Source of the DNA: Phyto melanocephala
Taxonomy: Eukaryota; Arthropoda; Insecta; Diptera; Rhinophoridae
Direction of reading: 5' to 3'
Assembly: GCA_941918925.1 (NCBI GenBank)
Contig: OW799233.1
Coordinates: forward strand, 60,142,841-60,206,840
Length of the DNA: 64,000 nucleotides
Positions 46,229-56,751 of this stretch are shown here, piece by piece. The notes beneath the pieces were generated by a model, which searched no databases, had not been told where the DNA came from, and saw only the letters and a list, made by a program, of their open reading frames with translations. The translations under genes were made by a program, and so were the position numbers. The first letter of the stretch is position 1. The number at the start of each line of letters is the position of its first letter.

Positions 46229-48344
46229 TACTTATTTTTAAAACATATGTGATGTATTGAATTAAAAGTTAAGTCACCGTTTTCTCATAGTTTTTACATG
46301 TTTTTATGTTTCCTTTTAACTTTTTTTAAATAAAAATGTGATGTATTGAAGTAAAAGTTATGTTATCAATAAATAAAAAAATATACTGTTTTTTTTTTGA
46401 AAAGTACTGTCCTTCCACCTCAATGAATTTTTTTTCACTTTTCAAATATGGCAACCCTAAACTAAACTCAGAGTTTACAATAAATATATCTTAAATTTCA
46501 ATGATACCGATTATGTCAATATGGTTGATATGAATAACGACGATATATTATTTGAACCAGCATTTACTCGACAGATTCCACATCATCACTTGGTAGAATT
46601 CTTAGATTTCGATGAACCACCACTGGCTGATCCACAAATTCCAATGCACATACAAGGAACAGAAAGACAATTATTAACGAGTGTTTCAAAACGAGTTATA
46701 GAAAACAATCGTGAAGGAGTAATGGCAGAGACATTAGAAAGTCGTAAGAAAACTCCTCAAATGGAAAGTAAAAAGGACCTTAAAAAACAATATTATCACG
46801 TTAAAACTTTAAATTGTAGGTCGAGAATAATATTTAAAAATAAATTGAATTAAAAGTGTAAAAATAGTGTTTTTTTGTTGAAAACTTGAAAATGGTGATT
46901 TTTTCAGATCGATTTTGCTACAAAAAGAAGTTTGAAAACAAAAAAATTGATCGTAATTAAAGTTGTTGGAAATTATCTGTACTTTCATAATCTGCAAATA
47001 AAAGTGAGTTAGTTAGTTAGTTAAAAGTCAATTTTAGGCTATTTTTCGAAAAAAACATTCCTAATATCTTTACTAAAAATAAAAATATTGATTCTGAAAG
47101 GTGATAAAAATACCTTTCAAACAAGCCCAGAGTGACAAATCTACAATGATTCTATCCGATTTTATGACGAATTTTATTAAATTATGCTCATAAATAAATC
47201 TCATTGAAATATGAAAGTCATTAAAAAAATAGTGAAATGTCCTTAAACTTTTAAAGCCGCTTTGCTCAAAACTATTGTTAAAGCTAGCGGTATATATGTA
47301 TGTATATCAGTTTTAACATAGTTTATTTTTATACACTCATCTTAAACCACACACCCTCTTAACAATGTCACTGTTATTTCTGTAAAATAGTGCGACAAGT
47401 CTAACAACAATTTTTATAATTCTATACAATATTAATAAAAATACAATTTTTATAACAAGAATGATGTAAAATAAATGATATAGAATATGTTTTACATGTT
47501 AAAAACCCAAATGTTTTTAAAAATTGTAGTTTTCGAATAATTATTATTATTACACCCAATTTACATGACGAATTTTATGACGTCCAATTTTCTTTTGAAG
47601 TTGCTACCAAAAACTATTTAAATTCATACGATTGTTAGTTTTTTTTTTGACGTCTAATTTCTAATTTGTATTGTAGACTATTAAATTTATATTTTTAATA
47701 TTTTTTATTTTCTTTATTTTGAATGTCGAAAAAACTAATTACTGTTTAATATTTTTTTTTTTATCAGCACAATCCAGTTGATGGGAAAATTAAAATAAAA
47801 TTTAACAGAAATAACAGAAAAAAGTGTAAAGCGAAGTATCAAAAAAAAAACATGAAAACAGAAATCATGTCTATTTTTCTACCCCTCTTTCTTCTCAACA
47901 CCGCTTGCTATCGTCCAAAATTAGACGTCATAAAATTCATCATGTAAATTGGGTGTTAGTCTACACCAATCACTGTTTTTAATTAAATAATAAAATGTTT
48001 AAATAAAAAAATTGCATAAATCATTTCTGTAATTTTTTTTACGAATTCTATTAGATATTCTTATATACGAATGTCTCATAATAAATCAGAACTTGCATTG
48101 CTTTTTCTATTAGACACGTGTGTGAAAAACTCAAAACAGCCCACGACATGCCTGTTCGTGTTAAACTCTTTTAATGTTCTTCGATCAGAATTCGTATAGA
48201 TTCCTTATTTGTTTGCAGACATACTTACTTATCTTAAAGAAATCAGACAGATGTCGGACAATTTTGCAGGCTGGGTACATATAACTTCTTACTTGTATAA
48301 ACAGAATATCAATGTTAATGCTATTCAAATTATATAATACTTAC

Positions 48345-48679
48345 AGGATTTTCATTTAGTTCAGAAGCATTATACTCAGCATTATCCAATGTTCCGTAGT
48401 TTATGGGCCCCTCTTGCAGAGGATCTGTTTCTTTGCGCCCTGTTTTAGTTGTTTTCGATGGGGTTAAAGCCCACAAAGGAATTTCTTTAAAACTTGTCAC
48501 TGTAAACGTTACACACGCGATAAAAATGAATGTAATAATCGTAAAGACTGCCTTGACATGTCCTCCCAATCGCCGGCCGAGTGATGTATCATCCCAATTA
48601 ATACCGCCCATTGAGTAGCCCATAAAGCCACCAAGGCCAGCCATTATGGTAAAGGTTGAGAGACCTTTTGCGTGATCAT
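48345..48679 (-). CDS. Slc45-1: Slc45-1-like transporter, exon 3
   Basis: Acceptor AATGAAG before 48679, donor CCT|GTAAGTATT at 48344. The first two bases complete an Asp codon split by intron 2. The exon encodes DDHAKGLSTFTIMAGLGG, a conserved SLC45 signature around the fifth and sixth membrane helices, followed by a hydrophobic helix (FTIITFIFIACVTFTVTSF) and the start of a cytoplasmic loop. It joins exon 4 in phase 0 across the giant intron. Confidence 0.9.
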
Positions 48680-48821
48680 CTTCATTAGGAAGTATGCAAA
48701 TGAATGTGGAAAACAAAATTACATTTTTAAAAAGAATTTTTTATGTGAAAATATTGTTGAATAAACCTTAAAACTTAAAATTTAAAAATTAATTGTAAAT
48801 ATGGAAGTAAATGTTACAAAC

Positions 48822-49109
48822 CTGGTACACAAACATCCAAAAGATAAGCCCTTGATGGGCTTTGACAAGCATCTGCATCAAAATCCAATAGAACAGTGCC
48901 AAGAACAGTAAAAAATATTCCCCACGGATGAGATGTTTTGTGTATGACACCCAACTCTGTCTTTGATGCTGTTGCACGATGTGGCGAAACATTTATGTTA
49001 TTGTGCGCCATACCATTTAAAGTTAAATTCATGGCAGAGATTTGAATATGTGGATCAATGTCACCAAATAAATAACCTAAATCCTCTCCGTTGGGTACTA
49101 AGAGTAATC
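48822..49109 (-). CDS. Slc45-1: Slc45-1-like transporter, exon 2
   Basis: Acceptor AAAAAAG before 49109, donor CCAG|GTTTGT at 48821. It starts by completing a Gly codon begun in exon 1. It encodes an extracellular loop with Asn-rich possible glycosylation sites (NLTLNG), then a membrane helix (FFTVLGTVLLDFDADACQSP) containing the family motif DFDADACQSPSRAY. Exons 1 and 2 together give 179 codons plus one base. Confidence 0.9.
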
Positions 49110-49198
49110 CTTTTTTATTGCGTATTTTACAGACATAAAAAACATATTATAAATTTAATCTAAATCAAATGCAGTCTAAGTAAAGTTAAACTTATTAC

Positions 49199-49448
49199 CC
49201 AGAAATACACCAATAGACAAGAGAATAATGAAAGGTCTTCTACGTCCCATATTCAGCTTACAGCGGTCGCTCATCGATCCTAGAATGGGTGTTAAGAAGA
49301 ATCCAACTAAAGGCGACAATGCCCAAACTAGCGTCATATGTTGGTGTTCAACGCCAATCTTTAAAAGGGTGGGTGACACAAATGCCGTTTCAGCAGCGTA
49401 TGAAAACTCAATTCCCATTACAGCAGCAGATACACGAACTAATTCCAT
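49199..49448 (-). CDS. Slc45-1: Slc45-1-like transporter, exon 1 (first visible coding exon)
   Basis: Starts at ATG 49448 (MELVRVSAAVMGIEF) and ends at donor CTGG|GTAATAAG (49198). It encodes helices 1 and 2 of a major-facilitator transporter and the SLC45 loop motif GRRRPF between helices 2 and 3. SLC45 proteins are proton-coupled sugar (sucrose/glucose) transporters; fly Slc45-1 is a sucrose transporter of cell membranes. The frame stays open upstream of this ATG to a possible acceptor (CATTAG at about 49462), so a short upstream coding exon is possible and the true start may lie further right. Confidence 0.85.
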
Positions 49449-49476
49449 ACGAGTTTTATGTCTAATGTATTGTTAA

Positions 49477-49561
49477 CAATAAAGAACACAGTACGCAAAA
49501 ACAAAGAACAAAAAAAGTTAAATAAGATTTAAATAAATACTTTAAAGTATGTAGCACATAC

Positions 49562-49592
<31 letters not shown>

Positions 49593-50250
49593 GTACAATG
49601 AAAAAAAAAGAAAAAAATCAAAACGGATTTAGTTCTCAACCTACAGTGTGTGCAGATTTGCAGACATTATGCAAATACATATTTGCCCAAATAAGCATAA
49701 CAACTATTTTTAACAAATACTTGTTTATTTTTATGTCAGTTTTCTTCCATCAAATTAAATTAATAGTGCAATTGGTTGAAATTTTATAGGAAATTAATAT
49801 ATTTTAGTGCAAAAATATGTGATGAGTTTGAGGTGCGATGTTTTCCATTTTATTATTCCACATGCTTCTTAAGACTTAAAATTAACTAAATACATCATGC
49901 ATTTGTTTATAATTAATCATCGACTAGGCAAAAACAATTATGGATAACAAATAACAAAGGGGAAATGTTGTATTACCATCGGACTTACAGCTTAAGTTGT
50001 GGTTAATTAATTTCGTTCTCACTCACTACAGTTAATATGTGATGTGATGTTTGATTTACAGAATCAATTTTATAGAAACTTGTGAGTAAAATAGATGATA
50101 TTTACATCTAACACTAAGACTTTCCGATCAAAGATGGTTTCGAAAATGCATTCCACTCGGAGTTGGAATAAAAACTTGCTTTTCCAGTTTAATTTTTCAT
50201 TATCACAAATTAAATTTAATTTCTTCACATAAAATGAGAAACTTAAAATA
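49477..50250. other. non-coding, upstream of Slc45-1 exon 1
   Basis: AT-rich sequence with an (ATGT)n run at 49563-49592. No core promoter or upstream Slc45-1 exon could be recognised with confidence. Confidence 0.4.
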
Positions 50251-50252
50251 AA

Positions 50253-51462
50253 CAAGTAAGAGCACTATATTCGGCTGTGCCGAATTTTTTATACCCACCA
50301 CTAATTTTGTCTACTTTTATAGCACAAAATGTATTATTTTGTTATTAACTGTAATCGCTATGGAATAATCTCTTTATACTAAAAAATGTATAATTTTCTT
50401 TATAAAGGCTGGTTAAATTTTAAAAGCCGATGTTGATTTTGAATTAAACACAAATTATTTAGGAAATTATTGCCATTTCTTTTTATTATGATAGATACGG
50501 TTTAATTATGTATGGAACAAAATATCGGCCAAATGATCGCCGCGACTCCGTCAGAACACCTCCATCCGATGGTCCAAATTTTAAATGACAATGTTGATGT
50601 GCAATTGTTGGGCAGAATTATGAGTCGAGGCTCTTTTGCCACACTATCGCGAAAAACAGCATCGTTTTCTGTTCAACGAACTAAGAAGGCATTCACAGAT
50701 ATTTTCACTTTTCATGCAGAACTGTTTTGCTGAAATTTAAATATTTTTCACGATTCTATCGATTGTGGACAAATTTGAACGGTTATTTTGACCAAAAAAA
50801 TCATGAAGCGCTCGAAATGGTGTGGTTTACATTCAACAACGTCCTTTAAAATTTAACCAACCTTTATAACTTCGATATGCTTTTAAAATATTTTCGTAAA
50901 TTTAGTCCTTCAATCAAAATAGACGTAAAAGTTGGCGTGTCAATATAGATTCTGCTAATAAATAAAACTGAGATTTTGCAATATAGTCCTCTATTCTTTA
51001 TGAATTTGAGATTAAGAGTTTTTTGTTAGTACAAAGCCTTTGACCTAAAAGCAATGTTTACAATATTTCAGAATAATATACCGAAAAATACACTGTGCGG
51101 TATAAATTTTCGTACATATTGATCTATAACTTCTTTCCTAATGCATAGATTTAAGTAATTTTGCGGATATATTTTTTTTTTTCTCAGGAAATATACCTAC
51201 ACCCTCTCTTGCTAATATCCCGATTTATCCCATTTTCAATTTCAGTATTCTGGCAAAATTTGAGACCCCTAGTTTTTTCGGTGAGAGCTCTATCGTGCTT
51301 TCGACAGACGCACAGACGGACGGACATAGATATATCGTCATATAATTAAACCAGGACTCAGAAAATATATACTTTATGGAATCTAAAATGGATATTTTTA
51401 TGTGTTACAAGAGGAATGACAAGATGAATACACCCCCGACATTTTTTAGTGGCGGATATAAT
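50253..51462 (+). mobile_element. hairpin-ended repeat, family 1, medium copy
   Basis: The left end is CAAGTAAGAGCACTATATTC with the CGGCTGTGCCG palindrome and TATACCCACCACTAA. The right end is CACCCCCGACATTTTTTAGT followed by GGCGGATATAA, a decayed version of the terminal hairpin. It has fewer internal ~240-bp units than the 36690 copy and carries a mariner remnant (50403-50868). Confidence 0.65.
50403..50868 (-). mobile_element. mariner-type remnant in reverse orientation at the same host site
   Basis: Ends AAAGGCTGGTTAAATTTTAA and TTAAAATTTAACCAACCTTT, flanked by TA. The minus strand retains the C-terminal signature GDHLADILFHT. It sits just before AACTTCGATATGC, as does the mariner at 36834-37447 in the other copy, but is inverted relative to it. 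Confidence 0.72.
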
Positions 51463-52609
51463 AAATTATGCCAGAACTTGTGACAGCGTACAGTGGCGCC
51501 TTTTCTTAAAATCCTTGGCAAAAATACAAAATTTCATGACAAAATTTTGTGAAATGAATAAAAACATCTTATAAGGAACTACTTACTGATCACAATTCAA
51601 AAACGTTTTCCTTAATTGCATAAAAATTATAGTTTGTGGAGCTGCTCAAAGTCGACAATTTTTTAGAAAGCAAAAAAAAGGGTGATCTTGAAAAAATAGA
51701 TGCATTTTAGAATTAAAGTACCGGAAACATTGCCGTTTGATTTCTACTTTTTTGGTATTTTTTTTAAAGGTATGTTTGTTTTCTATTAAAACAAGTAGTA
51801 AAATGTTTAGCAGATGCCCTACTTTTTCGGCAGTAGCCGCTTTTTAGACACCCTATATTTAGGTAATTTTTACAAATAAAATGAAGCATATCTAAAAATG
51901 GTCAAAAATGGTTTCGCCCATATTTTCTGAGCATATTTGCTACATGATACTTTAAATAATTTAACTTAGTTTAGCTGCCGTAGGTTGCCGCTGTAGGTGA
52001 AATAAGAAGAAAACTGTTACAACCTCATAGCGAAAACGAGATTTTTTTTTTTTCATTTTTAAAGTATGTAACAAAGATGTGTGCAAAATGTGAAAAGAAA
52101 TAAAAAAGGGTTTCCAAAGTTACTTGTTGTATATTTTTATTGCTTCTCCTTAAATAGTAAACAATATTTCGCTCTGCCAATCGGGTAGGCATAACTATTG
52201 CAATTTTTTTGATTTATTTCAATTTGAAAACACCTGTTATAAAAGTAGGCAGGTAGTTTTAAAACTTTTTTATACTGAATAAAATATAAACTGCAGGTAT
52301 ATATTCCAGTTAATCTTTTTTTTTTTTTGCTCAAATTAGGTAGTTGAAACCCTTTTTTTTTAATTTTTGGGTACAAATTAAACCGCAATTGTATAATGCA
52401 ACCAATAAGGTTTTTACTTTCTAAAACTAGTGATCAATAACAGAACTTGTACAATTTTATTTTAAAGTGCAATTTAATAACAATTGTTGGAGTTATTCAG
52501 AAACTCAGATAATGAAAATGCATTTAAATTGGCTATTGTGGAAAAACTACACGATTAACCAGGATACCACGAAATGGATGTTCATACCAAAATTCACTTC
52601 GTTTTCCTA

Positions 52610-52893
52610 ACAATTAAAAGAAAAATGGCTTGCCTCACACCGTACGAGAAAAGCATTTATGAAAAACAACCAAGACTGGCTAAATGGAGTTACAACTTTT
52701 GAAAACATCGAAGAACCGCATACATACTCTGGCAGCAAAAAAGGGAGGACTTGCAAAACCTATAAACGAGTGTTCTGAGTACAAAAGAACACGTAAACTT
52801 GAAAATGCCACAAAAGATATATCTAAATCAAATCTTTCCGAAGATTTATGTCTTAAGTTTGTAAAAGATAAACATAAATCAAGTGTAATGTAG
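52610..52893 (+). pseudogene. RAG1/Transib-like transposase, N-terminal fragment
   Basis: Successive frames read RTRKAFMKNNQDWLNG and then KPINECSEYKRTRKLENA with a lysine-rich tail. This resembles the N-terminal region of the arthropod transposase family whose C-terminal part lies at 56752-58365. A frame change falls near 52690-52740. Alone it would not be diagnostic; its position inside the same inverted repeats supports the call. Confidence 0.5.
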
Positions 52894-54843
52894 GAAAATA
52901 TATAATTTTCTTCTTAAGAATGTGTTGACAAAATCTTGATAATAGAATTTATAAGATACGCAGTACATAAAAATTATTTTTGTATTTCTAAGATGCATTT
53001 AAATATTTAAATTTGGTAACGGGTTTTATACCTATTATACAAGTTAGATAAGGAGAGATATCATATCTTTAATTTATAATTTGTCACATGCTAAAGTGCT
53101 ACCAATTTCAAAGTATTTCCAATGGAAATAATTAAATTTTAGACATATTGAATTCCAGAAAAAGGAAATAAGGTCCAATAGGAAACGCCATCGTTCTATT
53201 TCATTTTTACCAGCAAGCAGAAAACATCTTTGGGTCTTAAATTTTAATAAAAAAAAGTCCATGTGATTTATCATCATAACCAAAATTACAAATAATTGCG
53301 GAAGGTAATTATAATTGAAATTAAATATTTAATTTAAATAAACAGCGTTACTAGGTAATAAAATAATTTTTCATTAGGTGAATTGAAAATAAATGGCCGA
53401 GATTAAATTATAATGCAAAATTTATGAAAAGTTTCATTACCCAAATATCTGCTAATAATTAATGGTGGTTCGATTGGATTAAATGAAAAAGCAGTGGTTG
53501 TTATTTTATTATAAAAGACCCAAGGTAGGAGATAAATGTTATAAATGAACATCTTAAACCACATCTCATATGTTTGTATTCAAATCGTTAAATTTCTTCC
53601 TAGAGGCTTCAATAGTCTACAAAAGCACGAATAAAGGCAGAAAATAGAGCACGCTAAATTTCGCCGAAACATCATTATTATGGAACTGGTTGATATACAT
53701 AAAAAAATTTAAAAGGGAAACCAGTATTCTTCGGACAGTTATGGAATAATACATAGATTACAATTTAAGCTAAAAAAAAAAAAATTTTTTTCTATAAAAA
53801 GAAAAGATAAATAAATTCTTAAAATTAGTATCGAAGTGAATGTGGGTTATATTAAGTTTATAAAAGTGTCAAATTTCATAAATTTACCCAAGGTTAGAAA
53901 ATCTAATTTAAGTGTTGCAAAATGTCTTTTAATTGTAAAAATTTCTTTGCATAATTGCTCTCGCAAATCGAAACGGTTACAGCACAGTGTAACTAAATCG
54001 TAATTTTTGTTACAAAAAAAGAAAAATATATGTATGTATATATAATCATAAATATAAGTTTTATTTGCTATAGTTTACAAGCAATACGTCAAAGTAAATA
54101 TAAATTTTTTTTAACACTAATGACTTTTAGCGTCTATAAAACCCTTTCCACAGTGTTTATTAAAAAAAAACAAAAACAAAATATATATACATAGATATAT
54201 ATACGGAAATTTTATAATTGTAATAATTAGCTTTGAAATCGTAACACTGTAAACTAAAAGTATTAAAAAATTCATTTATTAAAGAAGAAAAGTAATGTGC
54301 AGAAGAAACAATTAAATAACAATTCACAAAAACAACAACGTAGAGAACAACGCAGTAATCGAAGAGAAATTAGCAACAAAAATCAACAGTACATATGTAT
54401 ATTGAAAAAATTAAGAGCGGCGATCTGGAAAGCTTTTCAACATCACTGCAAGTAAGTGTCTTTTATGTCATATTTTTTCACCTACATAAGCTCTGTTAGT
54501 TAAATTCTGTTATAATATACATATATATACATATTGTTACAGATTTAGTTTTAAATAGCTTAATTTACATTATAATTTATTTTAGTTGTAGTAGTTAAAG
54601 TTACTGTAGTTGTATTTGTATTAGTTTATTTTGCTGGTTTTTCGAACATGATGTTTGTTATTATGTGTAGCATACTTTTAGGCACTTCTATTATTCGTAC
54701 CTATTACTTAACGTCTTAATTTAAATCTAACGGTTTTGCAATGTACTAGAATGTACATACGAGAACTTTGTCGAATGTTACCGAACACCACTATGTTACT
54801 ATAAATAGCCGAACAACACAGCTAACATCATCAGTATTACAAT

Positions 54844-55931
54844 CATAGCTGCCAGATAAAATAGGGGCAAAATCGTCTAATTTGGGGGAAAAAATCGTCA
54901 AATAGTTTACTCAAATCGTCATAAAAACGTCAAAATAAAAAAACGCATTTTTCAAAACAAAACATTTTTTATTTAATGCATAAAATAACAAACTTTTTAA
55001 ATCCAGAGAGATCAATGGTTTTATTAGACCCTTTTAAGTTAAGAACATGACAATAAATATAATACAATTTAGAATTAATTTCGAAAAAGAAATATTAATA
55101 AGTATATAAATACAAAAAATAATAAATAATGAATTGGCTGCATCTAATTCAGACTAATTGACAAATAATTATAATCATTTCTTTCTAAAGTTTCTACCGA
55201 TTAAGGTAGCTTTAGGCAAGCGTAAGACGAGCACAACGCCAAAATAAACTACATCGTTTCGCTTTTTAGCCCATAAACTTATTTCTGAATCTGCAAACCA
55301 GTCTTCCTTAATTTTCCTCTACTTGTTGGTTACCTGTGGAAAACACCATTAAAATTTCATTTTAGCTACTACAAAGTTTTGTATGAAAAATGGATGAAAT
55401 TTCTACTTACAGAGGAAGAGCTGCTAGAATTTTCATCATCTTGGTTTTCTATTGAAAATATAATGTTTGATTTTTAAGGTTTTAATGTATAATTAAAAAG
55501 AACTTACCATTTTGTTGAAGTATTTAAGCATATTAATTTGTCACTTAAATAATTTAAATAAATTTACTTAAAAAACTAAAATTGTTTTAAACGCATTTCC
55601 AAATTTATATTTGTTCGTGTTGTAGGTATCAGTTGATAATATGTGGCATATACTATGTTAAAAAAGTACAAAGTGGAAAAATTACCCACACAAACACATT
55701 AAATAATGATCGATGTATCTCTTTCACTCTGTTCTATTATTAATAACATAAAAAACCGTTACAAACTATTTTTATATAGTTTAAGGTTGATATAAAAGTA
55801 ATGAAAAATGTTGCAAACTTGAATTCTTGAAAATCGTCAAAAACATAGCATAAATCGTCAAATCGTCAACACTTAATTTTAGCACGTAAAATCGTCAAAA
55901 TGACGATAAATCGTCAAATCTGGCAGCTATG
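54844..55931 (-). mobile_element. hAT element with AAATCGTC subterminal repeats
   Basis: Inverted ends CATAGCTGCCAGAT and ATCTGGCAGCTATG (14 bp, perfect) with the perfect 8-bp duplication ATTACAAT at 54836-54843 and 55932-55939. The octamer AAATCGTC occurs three times within 90 bp of the left end and five times within 90 bp of the right end, the usual arrangement of hAT transposase-binding motifs. It lies between the two coding parts of the RAG1-like gene. Confidence 0.88.
55185..55531 (-). pseudogene. possible 5' exons of the hAT transposase
   Basis: On the minus strand, short coding-like pieces are bordered by splice-like signals: ATG at 55531 to donor GTAAGTT at 55507, acceptor TTCAATAG to donor GTAAGTAG (55448-55411), and acceptor TTTCCACAG at 55334. 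The last piece reads KIKEDWFADSEISLWAKK, like the K-W-D-W start found in many hAT-type N-termini. A TAG precedes this stretch. It suggests the element is a deletion derivative of an autonomous parent. Frame continuity across the pieces is not shown. Confidence 0.4.
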
Positions 55932-56751
55932 ATTACAATAGAGCTTGTAAAGTGTGTATCAAAGTGAGTTTGATAATTAAAGTGTGTAACCATAAGTGTA
56001 ATAAGTAAAGTGATATAAGAACAATATTTGAGTGTGTTTAAGTAAATAAAGTGCTCTTAATTTTATAACTAATTTCAACTGTTTTTGACTGCAATAAAAG
56101 AACACAAAGTTTATTTAAAGGAAATAATCCAACGTTTATAAAAGGTATAAACGTAACAATATGTTCGTTTAAGTAAAAAAAATAACAAAGAAAAGAGAAA
56201 ACAATTTTTTTTTTAAACTAACATCGCTTATGTAAATTTTGTTGTTTTTTTCAACAAAAATCAAAACATATTTTTTTCCTCATTATAAATTTTCGTAACT
56301 AATTAAAAATTTAAAAGAATCACAATTGTTTCATCAATAGAGTAGCTGTTACAATTTAAAGAATTAACTAAAATAATTTAACATAGAAAAAAAAATATAT
56401 AATAAAATAATAGACAAATTTATTTTTGTAACAAAATTTTTAACATTATTGTTTTAAAATGTTTTGATTCTTGGAATTTTACATTATATTTTTCTTTTAC
56501 TTTTAAATAATTTTGCAATACATAATTCCGAAAGATAATAATGAATTTATAAAGATAAACGAATTAAAAGTCATTAGTGTGTTTAAGTACAAAAGAGTGA
56601 AATAAATATAGTTCGGCAACTTTGATAAATAGTACATTAAATTATAATTTTTCTATCTTCTTTCATCTAAAAAGTTGATATGTAAAACAATTGAAGAATC
56701 GCCGCGAATAACTACTACTACTACTACAACAATTACACACATTACACAAGG

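Larger units (their letters stand above)
43693..46459. mobile_element. hAT-type element with nested repeats
   Basis: Ends TAGGGTTGCCAT and ATGGCAACCCTA, with the perfect 8-bp duplication AACTAAAC at 43685-43692 and 46460-46467. The subterminal motif AGTACTGT recurs near both ends. It interrupts the transposase-like gene between its third and fourth blocks. The interior is filled by family-1 and family-2 repeats (44180-46228). Terminal repeats match those of the element at 20151-20941 apart from one base. Confidence 0.87.
40246..46851 (+). pseudogene. spliced transposase-like protein, unassigned superfamily
   Basis: Coding blocks lie at 40246-41406, 42890-43019, 43153-43684 and 46470-46851. 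A polypyrimidine run with CAG precedes the first ATG (40246). An intron with donor CAG|GTATGT at 43020 and acceptor TTTTCAG at 43152 separates two blocks. Catalytic-type motifs: FSFDGRKDD (near 41130), CSDGEPANTG (near 41315) and CLLHFNELPFR (near 42893), resembling the D, D, CxxH spacing of RNase H-fold transposases such as hAT. Breaks: T-run frameshift near 40410, frame change near 41190, TAA at 41299-41301, frameshift near 43190 and later stops. I recognise the type as a widespread uncharacterised arthropod repeat protein but cannot name the superfamily. Confidence 0.7.
39917..47360 (+). mobile_element. large DNA transposon with long inverted repeats and a spliced gene
   Basis: About 150 bp at 40042-40200 are the diverged inverted complement of 47025-47173 (shared blocks include CATAAAATCGGA, GTAGATTTGTCA and GGGCTTGTTTGAAAGGTATT). 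Between them lies a transposase-like gene on the plus strand, so the repeats are probably subterminal parts of a transposon. The outer edges given are guesses from weaker similarity and no target duplication is established. Two younger elements are inserted in it (41407-42884 and 43693-46459). Confidence 0.65.
25238..48344 (-). other. Slc45-1 intron 3, about 23.1 kb
   Basis: The donor CCT|GTAAGTATT at 48344 and the acceptor at 25238 are in matching phase 0. The intron is made largely of mobile elements: Helitron array, LINE fragment, MITE, SINE, family-1 repeat and the unassigned spliced transposon. Between elements, for example 25238-26730, 33140-34040 and 34250-36110, I see only AT-rich sequence without genes. 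Confidence 0.8.

Noticed and set aside
50070..50255. Minus-strand 61-codon frame as the missing first exon of Slc45-1.
   Set aside because: No similarity to SLC45 N-termini, no donor in a suitable phase, and low-complexity AT-rich composition.
52684..52893. A stand-alone small host protein.
   Set aside because: It is better explained as the N-terminal scrap of the RAG1-like transposase, lying inside the same inverted repeats and sharing that family's Cys/Ser/Arg/Lys-rich motif.
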